Shown here piece by piece: positions 13,785 through 20,033 of a stretch of DNA of 20,033 bases. The position numbers and the translations under genes were made by a program. The stretch's first letter is position 1. Every line of letters starts with the position of its first letter. Source of the DNA: a virus; the IMG/VR virus record IMGVR_UViG_3300042401_000222, positions 1 through 20,033 of that record; one strand, written 5' to 3'. The notes beneath the pieces are model-generated. The model saw only the letters and a program-made list of their open reading frames with translations. It made no database searches and had not been told where the DNA came from.

Positions 13785-13790
13785 TTATAT
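13713..13790 (+). repeat. attC-like imperfect palindrome
   Basis: Nested arms: CTAAC (13717-13721) with GTTA(T) (13784-13788); AATAACC (13728-13734) with GGTTATT (13773-13779); CAGTTTGCC (13736-13744) with GGCAAATTG (13763-13771, one G-U). A single G-A mismatch separates the two inner stems, and there is an 18-nt terminal loop. It begins at the stop codon of the upstream gene, as attC sites do. A bacterial intergenic repeat or a factor-dependent terminator is the alternative. Confidence 0.6.
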
Positions 13791-13828
13791 TCTCGGCTTT
13801 TTTTACACTAACAAATTAAAATAAAATT

Positions 13829-14044
13829 ATGAAACTATTTGATGAAATTTTACATTGTCCAGACGAGCAAGGATGGACAAATCCAAACATTAGCAGAACA
13901 AAAAACATAGTTGAAATAGCAGAAAGTTTTGCTATAAACTTTGCCAATTGGTATGAATTTATGTTAAGACAATCTGATAATTTAAACGGTCGATTCACTC
14001 CAAAAGAATTAATTGAAATGTTTAAAAAAGAAAAAGGATTATGA
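13829..14044 (+). CDS. small phage protein, paralogue of the 13217 N-terminus, 71 aa
   Basis: A 71-aa protein with AESFAINFANWYEF...FTPKELIEMFKKEKGL, aligning to AEDFAIGFAEWINI...TTKELLEMFKKK of the gene at 13217. This ends normally after FKKEKGL and gives the expected length of the family. It has an A/T-rich leader (AAATTAAAATAAAATTATG) and its TGA overlaps the next ATG. The pattern is one I recall in Bacteroidota phage small proteins; the role is unknown. Confidence 0.75.
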   Translation: MKLFDEILHCPDEQGWTNPNISRTKNIVEIAESFAINFANWYEFMLRQSDNLNGRFTPKELIEMFKKEKGL

Positions 14045-14208
14045 GAGTAGCAGATAAAGAACTAGAATATCTTGAAGAAGAGATTAAAGAGAACATCGAA
14101 TGGTTATCCACTACAGAAGATGATGAAGTGGAATGTATAGGAATAGAGAATTTAGAAGGAATATTAACAAGGTTCTTTCATAGGAACATATCATTAACAC
14201 TAGGATAA
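14041..14208 (+). CDS. unknown acidic protein, 55 aa
   Basis: ATG 14041 overlaps the previous TGA (ATGA). It encodes MRVADKELEYLEEEIKENIE, then WLSTTEDDEVECIGIENLEG, ending FFHRNISLTLG. A charged N-terminal helix with heptad-like Leu/Ile spacing could form a coiled coil. No family is recognised. Confidence 0.6.
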   Translation: MRVADKELEYLEEEIKENIEWLSTTEDDEVECIGIENLEGILTRFFHRNISLTLG

Positions 14209-14212
14209 AGTT

Positions 14213-14398
14213 ATGGAAGTAAATGTTCCCGTAGGACAAATTAAAACTTTTAGAGTTACTGGTGTAGATAGAAATAACAAAAGATTTGTTATAGAAAGTT
14301 CTTCATACCACTATGTATGTATGATTAATTTATGGAAAGGCTCTGTATGGGCAGTTTTAGAAAACAAAAAAATATTATTAAAAAGAGTAAACAATTAA
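14213..14398 (+). CDS. unknown small beta-rich protein, 61 aa
   Basis: A 61-aa basic protein with an alternating hydrophobic pattern (IKTFRVTGVDRNNKRFVIESS, SVWAVLENKKILLKRV) that suggests a small beta-barrel or SH3-like fold. It starts 4 nt after the previous stop and is followed by an A/T-rich leader for the next gene. The function is unknown. Confidence 0.6.
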   Translation: MEVNVPVGQIKTFRVTGVDRNNKRFVIESSSYHYVCMINLWKGSVWAVLENKKILLKRVNN

Positions 14399-14402
14399 AA
14401 TT

Positions 14403-15170
14403 ATGGAAAATTATAATACAGCAAGAGGAATGTTGCTAGCAGCACCAATCCCACAACAGACCAAAACTTACAAACCAGTTTCACATGAACAACTGATGGA
14501 TCTCACACTTGAGAGTATACATCAATCAGGATTTGTTCTAGACCAAGAACTATACACCTCTGCAAAAGAGGGTAGAGTTGCTAATGGTAAGTTCACAATT
14601 AAAAATGTGGCAGATAGTGAAATGCAATTACAAATAGGATGGCAGAATAGCTATGATAAGTCTCTATCATTGAAGTTTGCTATTGGTACCAGAATATTCA
14701 TTTGTGAGAACGGATGTGTTAGTGGTGATTATGGTGCATTCAAAAAGAAACACCAAGGAGAAATACAAACATTCACACCACAAGCTATTGTAGAATATAT
14801 CAAGAGAGCAGGAGAAGCATTTACAAAGATGCAAGTAGAGAGAGAAACTATGAAGAATGTTGATCTTGATAAAAGAGCACAAGCTGTATTGATTGGTAGA
14901 ATGTACATTGAAGAGCAGTTTATTGAATCAACACAATTGAACATCATTAAAAGGGAATTGGATAAACCAACTCATGATTACAATGCTAGCAATTCATTGT
15001 GGGAGCTTTATCAGTTTACAACATTTAGCATGAAACAAGTGCACCCAAGCTTATGGATGAACAATCATATTGATGCTCATACGTTCTTTACAGGAGCAGC
15101 AGATATTATTACATCTAAACAACAATTAGTTCTTCCTGTTATTAATCAATTAGAATTATTTGAAGTGTAA
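14403..15170 (+). CDS. DUF932-like phage/plasmid protein, 255 aa
   Basis: The middle part (residues 60-115) has the order seen in DUF932/phage-plasmid-like proteins: NGKFTIKNV, a Gly-Trp strand, NSYDKSLSLKFAIGTRIFICENG (82-104, with Cys101 and Cys105). The C-terminal half is helical (INQLELFEV end). The biochemical role of the family is not established; members are often encoded with replication or recombination genes on mobile elements. The stop overlaps the next ATG (TAATG), coupling it to the uracil-DNA glycosylase homologue. The family call is from pattern memory only. Confidence 0.55.
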   Translation: MENYNTARGMLLAAPIPQQTKTYKPVSHEQLMDLTLESIHQSGFVLDQELYTSAKEGRVANGKFTIKNVADSEMQLQIGWQNSYDKSLSLKFAIGTRIFICENGCVSGDYGAFKKKHQGEIQTFTPQAIVEYIKRAGEAFTKMQVERETMKNVDLDKRAQAVLIGRMYIEEQFIESTQLNIIKRELDKPTHDYNASNSLWELYQFTTFSMKQVHPSLWMNNHIDAHTFFTGAADIITSKQQLVLPVINQLELFEV

Positions 15171-15889
15171 TGGATTGGAATAAATTTTCTTCACAATTTC
15201 ACAAATCATGGCATGCTAAAATGCGTCCATTTATAGAGAGTGAGCAGTGTGATAAGATATATGCATTCCTAAAAGCAGAGAGTAAGAGGGGCAAGCGAGT
15301 TGCTCCTCTCTCTATGCATGTTTGGAGATGTTTCTTAGAGACACCATTAGATGAAATAAAGGTTGTGATGGTAGGACTATGTCCTTATCACACACTTAAG
15401 AATGATGCGCCTGTTGCAGATGGGTTACTCATGGGATGTTCTATTACAGAACAATTACAGCCTACGTTAGATCATTTCTATATGGGCATAGAGAGAGAAT
15501 ATTATAATGGATTGAACTTTGACATCATTAAAGATCCAGATATTAGTCATTTGGCTCATCAGGGTGTTCTTATGTTCAATGCCGCTCTAACAACAGAGAT
15601 TAACAAAGCAGGGAGTCATCTAGATGCGTGGGAACCACTTGTTAAATATCTGTTTGAAGAAGTAATTAACCATTTAGGAGTGCCAATTGTGTTTCTTGGT
15701 AAGGATGCAGCTAGATATAAAAAATACACAGGGATATTTACTCATGTGTTTGAGCTTAGTCATCCAGCCAGTGCTGCATATAAACATTCTGAATGGGATA
15801 CAGAAGGCGTATTTAGTAAAGTGGATGTGCTATTAGAAGAAAACAATGGATTTAGTGTACAATGGGTGCCTATAGATGTGCCCTTTTAA
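15170..15889 (+). CDS. uracil-DNA glycosylase family 1 homologue with Cys at catalytic Asp position
   Basis: A 239-aa protein with the family-1 UDG layout. The water-activating loop reads GLCPYH (69-74), where canonical enzymes have GQDPYH. It is followed by ADGLLMGCS (AHGLAFS region), GVLMFNAALTTE (132-143, GVLLLNxxLTV), PIVFLGKDAARYKK and the leucine-loop region ELSHPASAAY with H198. The catalytic Asp is thus C71 (codon TGT at 15380-15382) and the preceding Gln is L70, while the His is kept. It may be inactive, altered in chemistry, or used as a structural DNA-binding subunit, as the poxvirus UDG is in its polymerase complex. Confidence 0.85.
   Translation: MDWNKFSSQFHKSWHAKMRPFIESEQCDKIYAFLKAESKRGKRVAPLSMHVWRCFLETPLDEIKVVMVGLCPYHTLKNDAPVADGLLMGCSITEQLQPTLDHFYMGIEREYYNGLNFDIIKDPDISHLAHQGVLMFNAALTTEINKAGSHLDAWEPLVKYLFEEVINHLGVPIVFLGKDAARYKKYTGIFTHVFELSHPASAAYKHSEWDTEGVFSKVDVLLEENNGFSVQWVPIDVPF
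15285..15309 (+). other. 10-bp intragenic hairpin in UDG homologue gene
   Basis: AGAGGGGCAA (15285-15294) pairs with TTGCTCCTCT (15300-15309), 10 bp with one G-U and a 5-nt loop. GC-rich stems of this size are unexpected in such A/T-rich coding DNA. Confidence 0.4.
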
Positions 15890-15898
15890 TTTAACAAT

Positions 15899-16117
15899 AT
15901 GAAAATAGAAACAAAATATGATCCAGCAGATATTGTATGGATAATGATTAACAACAAACCAAAGGAATGTGTTATTTATGAAGTTGATCCAGGTAAAGTC
16001 ATGAAAAATATGAGTTATCAAGATGTATACACTATTGAAGGGTATAATGGAAATAGTCCTAGATTCTATGACAGAGAAATATTTAAAACAAAAGAAGAAT
16101 TACTTAAATCATTATAG
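15899..16117 (+). CDS. unknown small protein, SH3/KOW-like pattern, 72 aa
   Basis: A 72-aa protein with YDPADIVWIMINNKPKECVIYEV and VYTIEGY...PRFYDREIFKTKEELLKSL. The pattern of a strand, a turn, 'xxVIYEV', another strand and a C-terminal 'F.tkeELl..L' helix is typical of small SH3-like barrel proteins in phages. It starts 9 nt after the UDG homologue stop and ends in TAG. The function is unknown. Confidence 0.65.
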   Translation: MKIETKYDPADIVWIMINNKPKECVIYEVDPGKVMKNMSYQDVYTIEGYNGNSPRFYDREIFKTKEELLKSL

Positions 16118-16120
16118 ATT

Positions 16121-16465
16121 ATGGAAAATCAATTAATAAACATAGAAGACCTTGAGATAGGAGATGAAATCTTAACACTTACACAACAAGCTAAGTATTT
16201 AAGAGTAATGGAAACTCCTAGAAAAAGTAAAGTTCCTTATACATGGGGACCAATTACAGAAAGATACATAGCTGTAAAGTGTAAAGTTAATGTAGATGTT
16301 ACACAAAAACAATCTACTAAATGGGATTACAAGTCAAAACAAAGTCTTCCTTACACATATTTTGATAAAATTTATAAAATAGAGCCTCCTAAAGAGGATA
16401 GTCTTATTGAAAAATTTGACTTAAACTTTAAACAAATCTGGTTAGTAAAAAGAGAAACAATATGA
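16121..16465 (+). CDS. unknown phage protein, 114 aa
   Basis: A 114-aa protein with N-terminal NIEDLEIGDEILTLTQQ and a beta-rich core (AKYLRVMETPRKSK, RYIAVKCKVNVDV), ending FDLNFKQIWLVKRETI. The 'LxIGDEI' opening is shared with the next protein (DLKIGDFIAI), so the two may be related small beta-barrel proteins. The end overlaps the next ATG by 4 nt. I recall similar 'IWLVKRE' tails in Bacteroidota phages; the role is unknown. Confidence 0.7.
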   Translation: MENQLINIEDLEIGDEILTLTQQAKYLRVMETPRKSKVPYTWGPITERYIAVKCKVNVDVTQKQSTKWDYKSKQSLPYTYFDKIYKIEPPKEDSLIEKFDLNFKQIWLVKRETI

Positions 16466-16827
16466 GAACAGTAAAATATGGAGGAGATCTTAAAATAGGA
16501 GACTTCATAGCTATTAGTTATTCAAGTGGATTTACACTTGGCTGGTATTGTGGAGAAGGTAAAAACACATTACAAATCTTTGAAACACCTTGGCCTGCTA
16601 TATCTTTAGATTATTATAACAGAGTGAAAGCTGATGCAGCATATAGAGATCATGATAAAGCTAATTCAGAAGAGTTTGATAAAAGCTGGATAGCAAAATC
16701 ATATGTAAATAATTGGAGATTGAGAGTTATGAAAATTGAAGATCCAGAGAGTTTATTCACAGAACCATCAGATTTAAATAAATACATAGAATCAAAACAA
16801 ATTTTAGAACAAATTAAATTTATATAA
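16462..16827 (+). CDS. unknown phage protein, 121 aa
   Basis: A 121-aa protein, opening GGDLKIGDFIAISYSSGFTLGWYCGEGKNTLQ, with aromatic strands in the middle and SYVNNWRLRVMKIEDPESLF near the end. It overlaps the previous gene (ATGA) and ends 1 nt before the rIIA-like start. The shared LxIGD opening with the preceding protein suggests duplication and divergence. No catalytic motif is present. Confidence 0.7.
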   Translation: MRTVKYGGDLKIGDFIAISYSSGFTLGWYCGEGKNTLQIFETPWPAISLDYYNRVKADAAYRDHDKANSEEFDKSWIAKSYVNNWRLRVMKIEDPESLFTEPSDLNKYIESKQILEQIKFI

Positions 16828-16828
16828 C

Positions 16829-19126
16829 ATGATATTAGAAAAACAGACAGAAGCACATGTCCTAACAGAAGGACAAACACAAGAAAGTATTGGTATGTCC
16901 TTAGACTTAGATTCTGCACAGATATTGATGCAGATGTTAAGTAAGAATTTATATTCTGATGATATAGGCTCAGCTATTAGAGAATGCGCAAGTAATGCTC
17001 TAGATAGTCATAGAAGAGCTGGTGTGGACACACCAATTGTAGTTTCATTAAAAGCTGCATCATATAACAATTATGAGTTTTGTGTAGAAGATTTTGGTAT
17101 AGGCCTAGATGCTGATGATGTGCGTAACATCATTAGTAAGTATGGTAAATCTACTAAAAGAAATAGTGCTACAGAATTAGGTATGATGGGATTGGGCTTT
17201 AAAGCTCCTCTAGCATATTCTAGTAGTTTCTATTTTGTATGTAGAAAAGATGGTATGGAGCGTAAGTATATGATGTATGAAGGAGAAGATACTAACACTA
17301 TTGATCTTTTGTATGAAACAGAAACAACAGAAGCTAATGGTGTAAAAATCATCATTCCTGTTAAATATGGTGATAAGTACAACTTCCAAAGAAAGATTAA
17401 AGAGCAACTGTGTTATTTTGAGAGTGTGTATTTTGATGTACCAGAAGATTATTCTATTAATAATGATTTTGTTATTAGTAGACATGAACATTTTCAATTC
17501 TCTGAAATGTCTACAGATACTAGATTACATATCTGCTTGGACAATGTATATTATCCACTAGATTTTGAGAAACTTGGTATAGACAGACTTGAGTTTCCTA
17601 TAGCTCTTAGATTTTCTTTAACTGATGGATTATTTCCTACACCAAATAGAGAATCATTAAGATATACACAGGAAGCTAAAGACATTATCAAGAAGAAACT
17701 TGCACAGGTAGCAGATTATTTTATCGGTAAGTATAATGAAACTGTAATCAAGAGTGATGATATCAAATCTATGATTAATTACTTGGAGAAGAGTGGATGT
17801 TTTGTTGAAATGGTAAATAATAGAACACTCAGTATTGTTTCTTTGATTAAACATGGCACTATCAAAGCAGCTGTTCCAGAACTAAAAGGTGTAACGTTGT
17901 TAGATTTTCCTGCTGTATATGGTAGAACTAAGTCACACATGCTAGATAATGCATATGTTCTTAAATTCACATTGAAGGATAAGAAGATGAAGGATGCTAC
18001 TAAGCATTATGTTTGGGAATATAACGTAGAGAACATATGTAATGGTAAAATCAATGTGTATTTATATGAAGATAGAATTTCTCAATTGAAGAAAGACTAT
18101 ATGAAATCTATATGCAATGAGAATGTTCAACAATGTTTTGTTAAACGAAATAAACCTATGAAGCTAGGTAAACCTAGCAGTTATGATTCAGACACCTACT
18201 ACCACAGATTACAATTGCATCAGTATAAAAGACATGAGTGGAGACAAGTAATTAAGGAATATCAATATGTCCTATCTCTTATTGAAGCAAACTTCAAAAA
18301 TCTAGATGCAATTACTGTGTCACAATCATTTATTGATGGTAGAAAGAAAGTGAAAGTTAGTACAGCTGGTATAGCTAGTGGTAAAAGACTTAAGATTCAA
18401 GGAGAGATTATATGTAAGATAGGTGTGCCATTATTGAGATATAGCAATGGTAGAAACTGTAAGTTTGATTCTCAATTGTATAAACTGGAAGAGTTACATA
18501 AACGTAAACAAGTGATTGTATATGGTAAACATGAAGATTCATTGAAACTCGATACTCTTTATGGAATAATGTTAAAACAAAAAATGGAAGTGGTTACATT
18601 TTCAGATAGAGAACTAAAAATAGTTAATCAATTAGAAATACACAATTTAATATCATATGACAAATTTATGGAAGGAAAAACTGCACCATTTAAAAGAATA
18701 ATAACATCAACATTAATAAATCAGTTAATGATTGATTATAGATTTGTATTTGATAAATCTAAATTAATATCTTATACTTCTACAGATTTTTGTAATAAAC
18801 TGGATAAACTTACTGAATATAGACGTAAAAACTATTTGGCAACTGATTCAAGATTAACATCAGCAATGCATACTATAGCAGAAGAACATAAGTTGTATGA
18901 TCCTTTGATTTATACAGAATATTTAGAAATGAAAGCATTATTAGAAAAACTATCATTCTTAAATCGTTTATGTCAAACATCGGGATATTATGGACCAGAT
19001 GATCAAATGGTTAACATAATGTCAGATCTTTTCAAATATCACAAACATAGAGTGAACTTTGAGAATTATAAAATTAGAATAAATGATGAAGTATTAACAG
19101 AAGCTAGTTTAGAAGAATTAGTATAA
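16829..19126 (+). CDS. rIIA-like GHKL ATPase
   Basis: A 765-aa protein with an N-terminal GHKL (Hsp90/MutL-type) ATPase. The N-box is AIRECASNALDSH (E52, N56), the G1 box EDFGIGLD (87-94), and the G2 box GMMGLGFKAPLAYSS (118-132), preceded by SKYGKSTK. This order and length match T4 rIIA-like proteins, which in T4 control rapid lysis and confer resistance to lambda rex exclusion; the molecular mechanism is unknown. The C-terminal 500 residues are not recognisable. An rIIB-like gene follows after a hairpin and a 56-aa gene, supporting the call. It begins 1 nt after the previous stop. Confidence 0.88.
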   Translation: MILEKQTEAHVLTEGQTQESIGMSLDLDSAQILMQMLSKNLYSDDIGSAIRECASNALDSHRRAGVDTPIVVSLKAASYNNYEFCVEDFGIGLDADDVRNIISKYGKSTKRNSATELGMMGLGFKAPLAYSSSFYFVCRKDGMERKYMMYEGEDTNTIDLLYETETTEANGVKIIIPVKYGDKYNFQRKIKEQLCYFESVYFDVPEDYSINNDFVISRHEHFQFSEMSTDTRLHICLDNVYYPLDFEKLGIDRLEFPIALRFSLTDGLFPTPNRESLRYTQEAKDIIKKKLAQVADYFIGKYNETVIKSDDIKSMINYLEKSGCFVEMVNNRTLSIVSLIKHGTIKAAVPELKGVTLLDFPAVYGRTKSHMLDNAYVLKFTLKDKKMKDATKHYVWEYNVENICNGKINVYLYEDRISQLKKDYMKSICNENVQQCFVKRNKPMKLGKPSSYDSDTYYHRLQLHQYKRHEWRQVIKEYQYVLSLIEANFKNLDAITVSQSFIDGRKKVKVSTAGIASGKRLKIQGEIICKIGVPLLRYSNGRNCKFDSQLYKLEELHKRKQVIVYGKHEDSLKLDTLYGIMLKQKMEVVTFSDRELKIVNQLEIHNLISYDKFMEGKTAPFKRIITSTLINQLMIDYRFVFDKSKLISYTSTDFCNKLDKLTEYRRKNYLATDSRLTSAMHTIAEEHKLYDPLIYTEYLEMKALLEKLSFLNRLCQTSGYYGPDDQMVNIMSDLFKYHKHRVNFENYKIRINDEVLTEASLEELV

Positions 19127-19132
19127 TTTAAC

Positions 19133-19158
19133 AGAGGGACAGTCGTGTCCCTCTCTTT
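19133..19158 (+). terminator. strong hairpin after the rIIA-like gene
   Basis: AGAGGGACA (19133-19141) and TGTCCCTCT (19146-19154) form a perfect 9-bp stem with a GTCG loop, 6 nt after the stop. Only three T follow (19156-19158), so it may be a weak terminator, an attenuator between rIIA and rIIB, or an mRNA-stabilising end. Confidence 0.6.
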
Positions 19159-19187
19159 AACAAGTAACAATTAAATAAATAAATAAA

Positions 19188-19358
19188 ATGAAAAACAAAA
19201 AAGAAGAACTGATTAAAGCAATTGAAACTTATCTAATATTTGATCAAGTGTCAGACGAAAGACTTCATAATCCTAGTCCAAGTAACAAAGCGCATCATGA
19301 AAAAATAAAAAAAGATGCAGAAAAATTAACAGAAATAGCAATTAACACATTAAATTAA
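19188..19358 (+). CDS. unknown protein between rIIA and rIIB homologues, 56 aa
   Basis: Preceded by an A/T-rich leader (TTAAATAAATAAATAAAATG). It encodes MKNKKEELIKAIETYLIFDQ, then SDERLHNPSPSNKAHHEKIK and DAEKLTEIAINTLN. It is entirely helical and charged, with no family recognised. It ends 5 nt before the rIIB-like start, which has its own leader. Confidence 0.6.
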   Translation: MKNKKEELIKAIETYLIFDQVSDERLHNPSPSNKAHHEKIKKDAEKLTEIAINTLN

Positions 19359-19363
19359 AAATT

Positions 19364-20033
19364 ATGAGTAATACAAATAAATTCCTGTCTTTAGACTGGT
19401 TCAAGGAAACAGCAGAATCTGCAATTACTAAAGTGGTAGCTGAAAAGCTAGAGAGTTTAATGCAAGAAGAGGAAACTCCAAAGATAAGACCTTGTCTCAG
19501 AGTTCAATTGTCTAATGACATTCTCACTGTAGTGTTGAATGATGGAAGTGTAATAACTAAACCTGATGCAACAGAAGCAGATTTTCATGCTGTAAGTAAT
19601 GCTAAAAATGCATATGAAATATATGCTATCATAGGTTCTAGAGATGTTGCAGCTGATATAGAGAAGGTGAGAGCTGAAGCAGCTAGAATCAAAGCTTTAC
19701 AAAAAGGAATAGAATCACTTGCTAGTCTTCCTGATTTCACTGTAGAGGGTAATTCTGTATATTTAACAGGAACATCTAGAAGTATGCCTCAATTGCTTGT
19801 GGAGAAATTCATTGAGATAGTTGATAGAGTGAAGTATTACAAAGGCTTTGGTTTTACTTCTGATGCATTGAATGAAGATGATGATTATATGGCACACAAG
19901 AACTTCTTTATGTGGTGTTGTCTTAATCCAAGAGCTGAGGTGGCTAATGAACTATACAGATTCTTAACAGATAATAGTTTCAAGATTACTAAACAAGGAT
20001 TCTTTGTAGCTCTTAGAAATGTTGTTACTCTTC
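19364..20033 (+). CDS. rIIB-like protein (N-terminal 223 aa, cut by window end)
   Basis: The frame is open from ATG 19364 to the window edge. Residues 1-125 include a coiled helical region with an acidic stretch (ESLMQEEETPK). A later segment reads MPQLLVEKFIEIVDR ... FFMWCCLNPRAEVANELYRFLTDNSFKITKQGFF, which is the conserved C-terminal region of phage rIIB-like proteins (LNPxxxVxxxLYxFLxxNxFxIT). It follows an rIIA-like gene, as in T4. The leader is TAAATTAAAAATTATG. The 3' end lies outside the window. Confidence 0.8.
   Translation, partial: MSNTNKFLSLDWFKETAESAITKVVAEKLESLMQEEETPKIRPCLRVQLSNDILTVVLNDGSVITKPDATEADFHAVSNAKNAYEIYAIIGSRDVAADIEKVRAEAARIKALQKGIESLASLPDFTVEGNSVYLTGTSRSMPQLLVEKFIEIVDRVKYYKGFGFTSDALNEDDDYMAHKNFFMWCCLNPRAEVANELYRFLTDNSFKITKQGFFVALRNVVTL

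Noticed and set aside
17210-17561. Overlapping frames on both strands within the rIIA-like gene
   Set aside because: Low-complexity shadows rich in Ile, Leu and Cys without leaders; the rIIA-like frame accounts for the sequence.
1-20033. tRNA genes or CRISPR arrays
   Set aside because: No intergenic space holds a cloverleaf-like sequence with GTTC-type T-arm, and no regularly spaced repeats were found by reading.

Overview
The window is a compact, low-GC stretch of tailed-phage DNA, most likely from a virulent phage of a Bacteroidota host and probably a relative of the crAss-like phages. The evidence for a phage is a virus-type replication set (DnaQ-PolA fusion polymerase, DnaB-like helicase, SF2 helicase, Sak4-like RecA ATPase, SSB-like protein, DnaG-like primase, uracil-DNA glycosylase homologue), rIIA/rIIB-like genes and many tiny unknown genes. 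All genes lie on the + strand, often with ATGA or TAATG overlaps. The evidence for the host is promoter boxes of the Bacteroidota type (TAnnTTTG, once with an upstream TTTG at 20-nt spacing) and A/T-rich leaders such as AAATTAAAATTATG in place of Shine-Dalgarno sites. TAA, TAG and TGA all end genes, so the code looks standard.

Layout. 1-2893: ten small unknown genes packed end to end, one extremely acidic. 2904-5689: a promoter box, the polymerase, and three small genes including a membrane-anchored basic protein. 5628-7509: a possible winged-helix replication protein, a small conserved-looking gene broken by an in-frame TGA, and the DnaB-like helicase. 7510-8563: a mobile insertion made of a promoter, a GIY-YIG homing endonuclease and a 56-aa gene, followed by a leftover second copy of the helicase 3' end. 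8560-11698: SF2 helicase, Sak4-like ATPase, a 91-aa protein and the SSB-like protein, closed by an intrinsic terminator. 11770-13214: a dyad, the primase and an unknown gene. 13217-14044: a chimeric gene that ends in an integron attC-like hairpin, then a small paralogue of its N-terminal half. 14041-16827: unknown genes, a DUF932-like protein and a uracil-DNA glycosylase homologue with Cys at the catalytic Asp position. 16829-20033: rIIA-like gene, a strong hairpin, a 56-aa gene and the start of an rIIB-like gene.

How the genes work together: polymerase, DnaB-like helicase, primase, SSB and SF2 helicase form a largely self-sufficient replisome. Sak4 with SSB suggests single-strand-annealing recombination. 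The rII pair suggests protection of the infected cell or control of lysis.

The two strongest observations are both mobile-DNA scars. First, the homing endonuclease sits between two diverged copies of the helicase C-terminal coding sequence (7420-7509 and 8471-8563; 20 of 29 aligned residues identical). The downstream copy keeps the ATGA overlap with the next gene, so the insertion appears to have replaced the helicase 3' end rather than disrupting it. Second, 13440-13784 has the anatomy of an integron gene cassette fused in frame to a phage gene.
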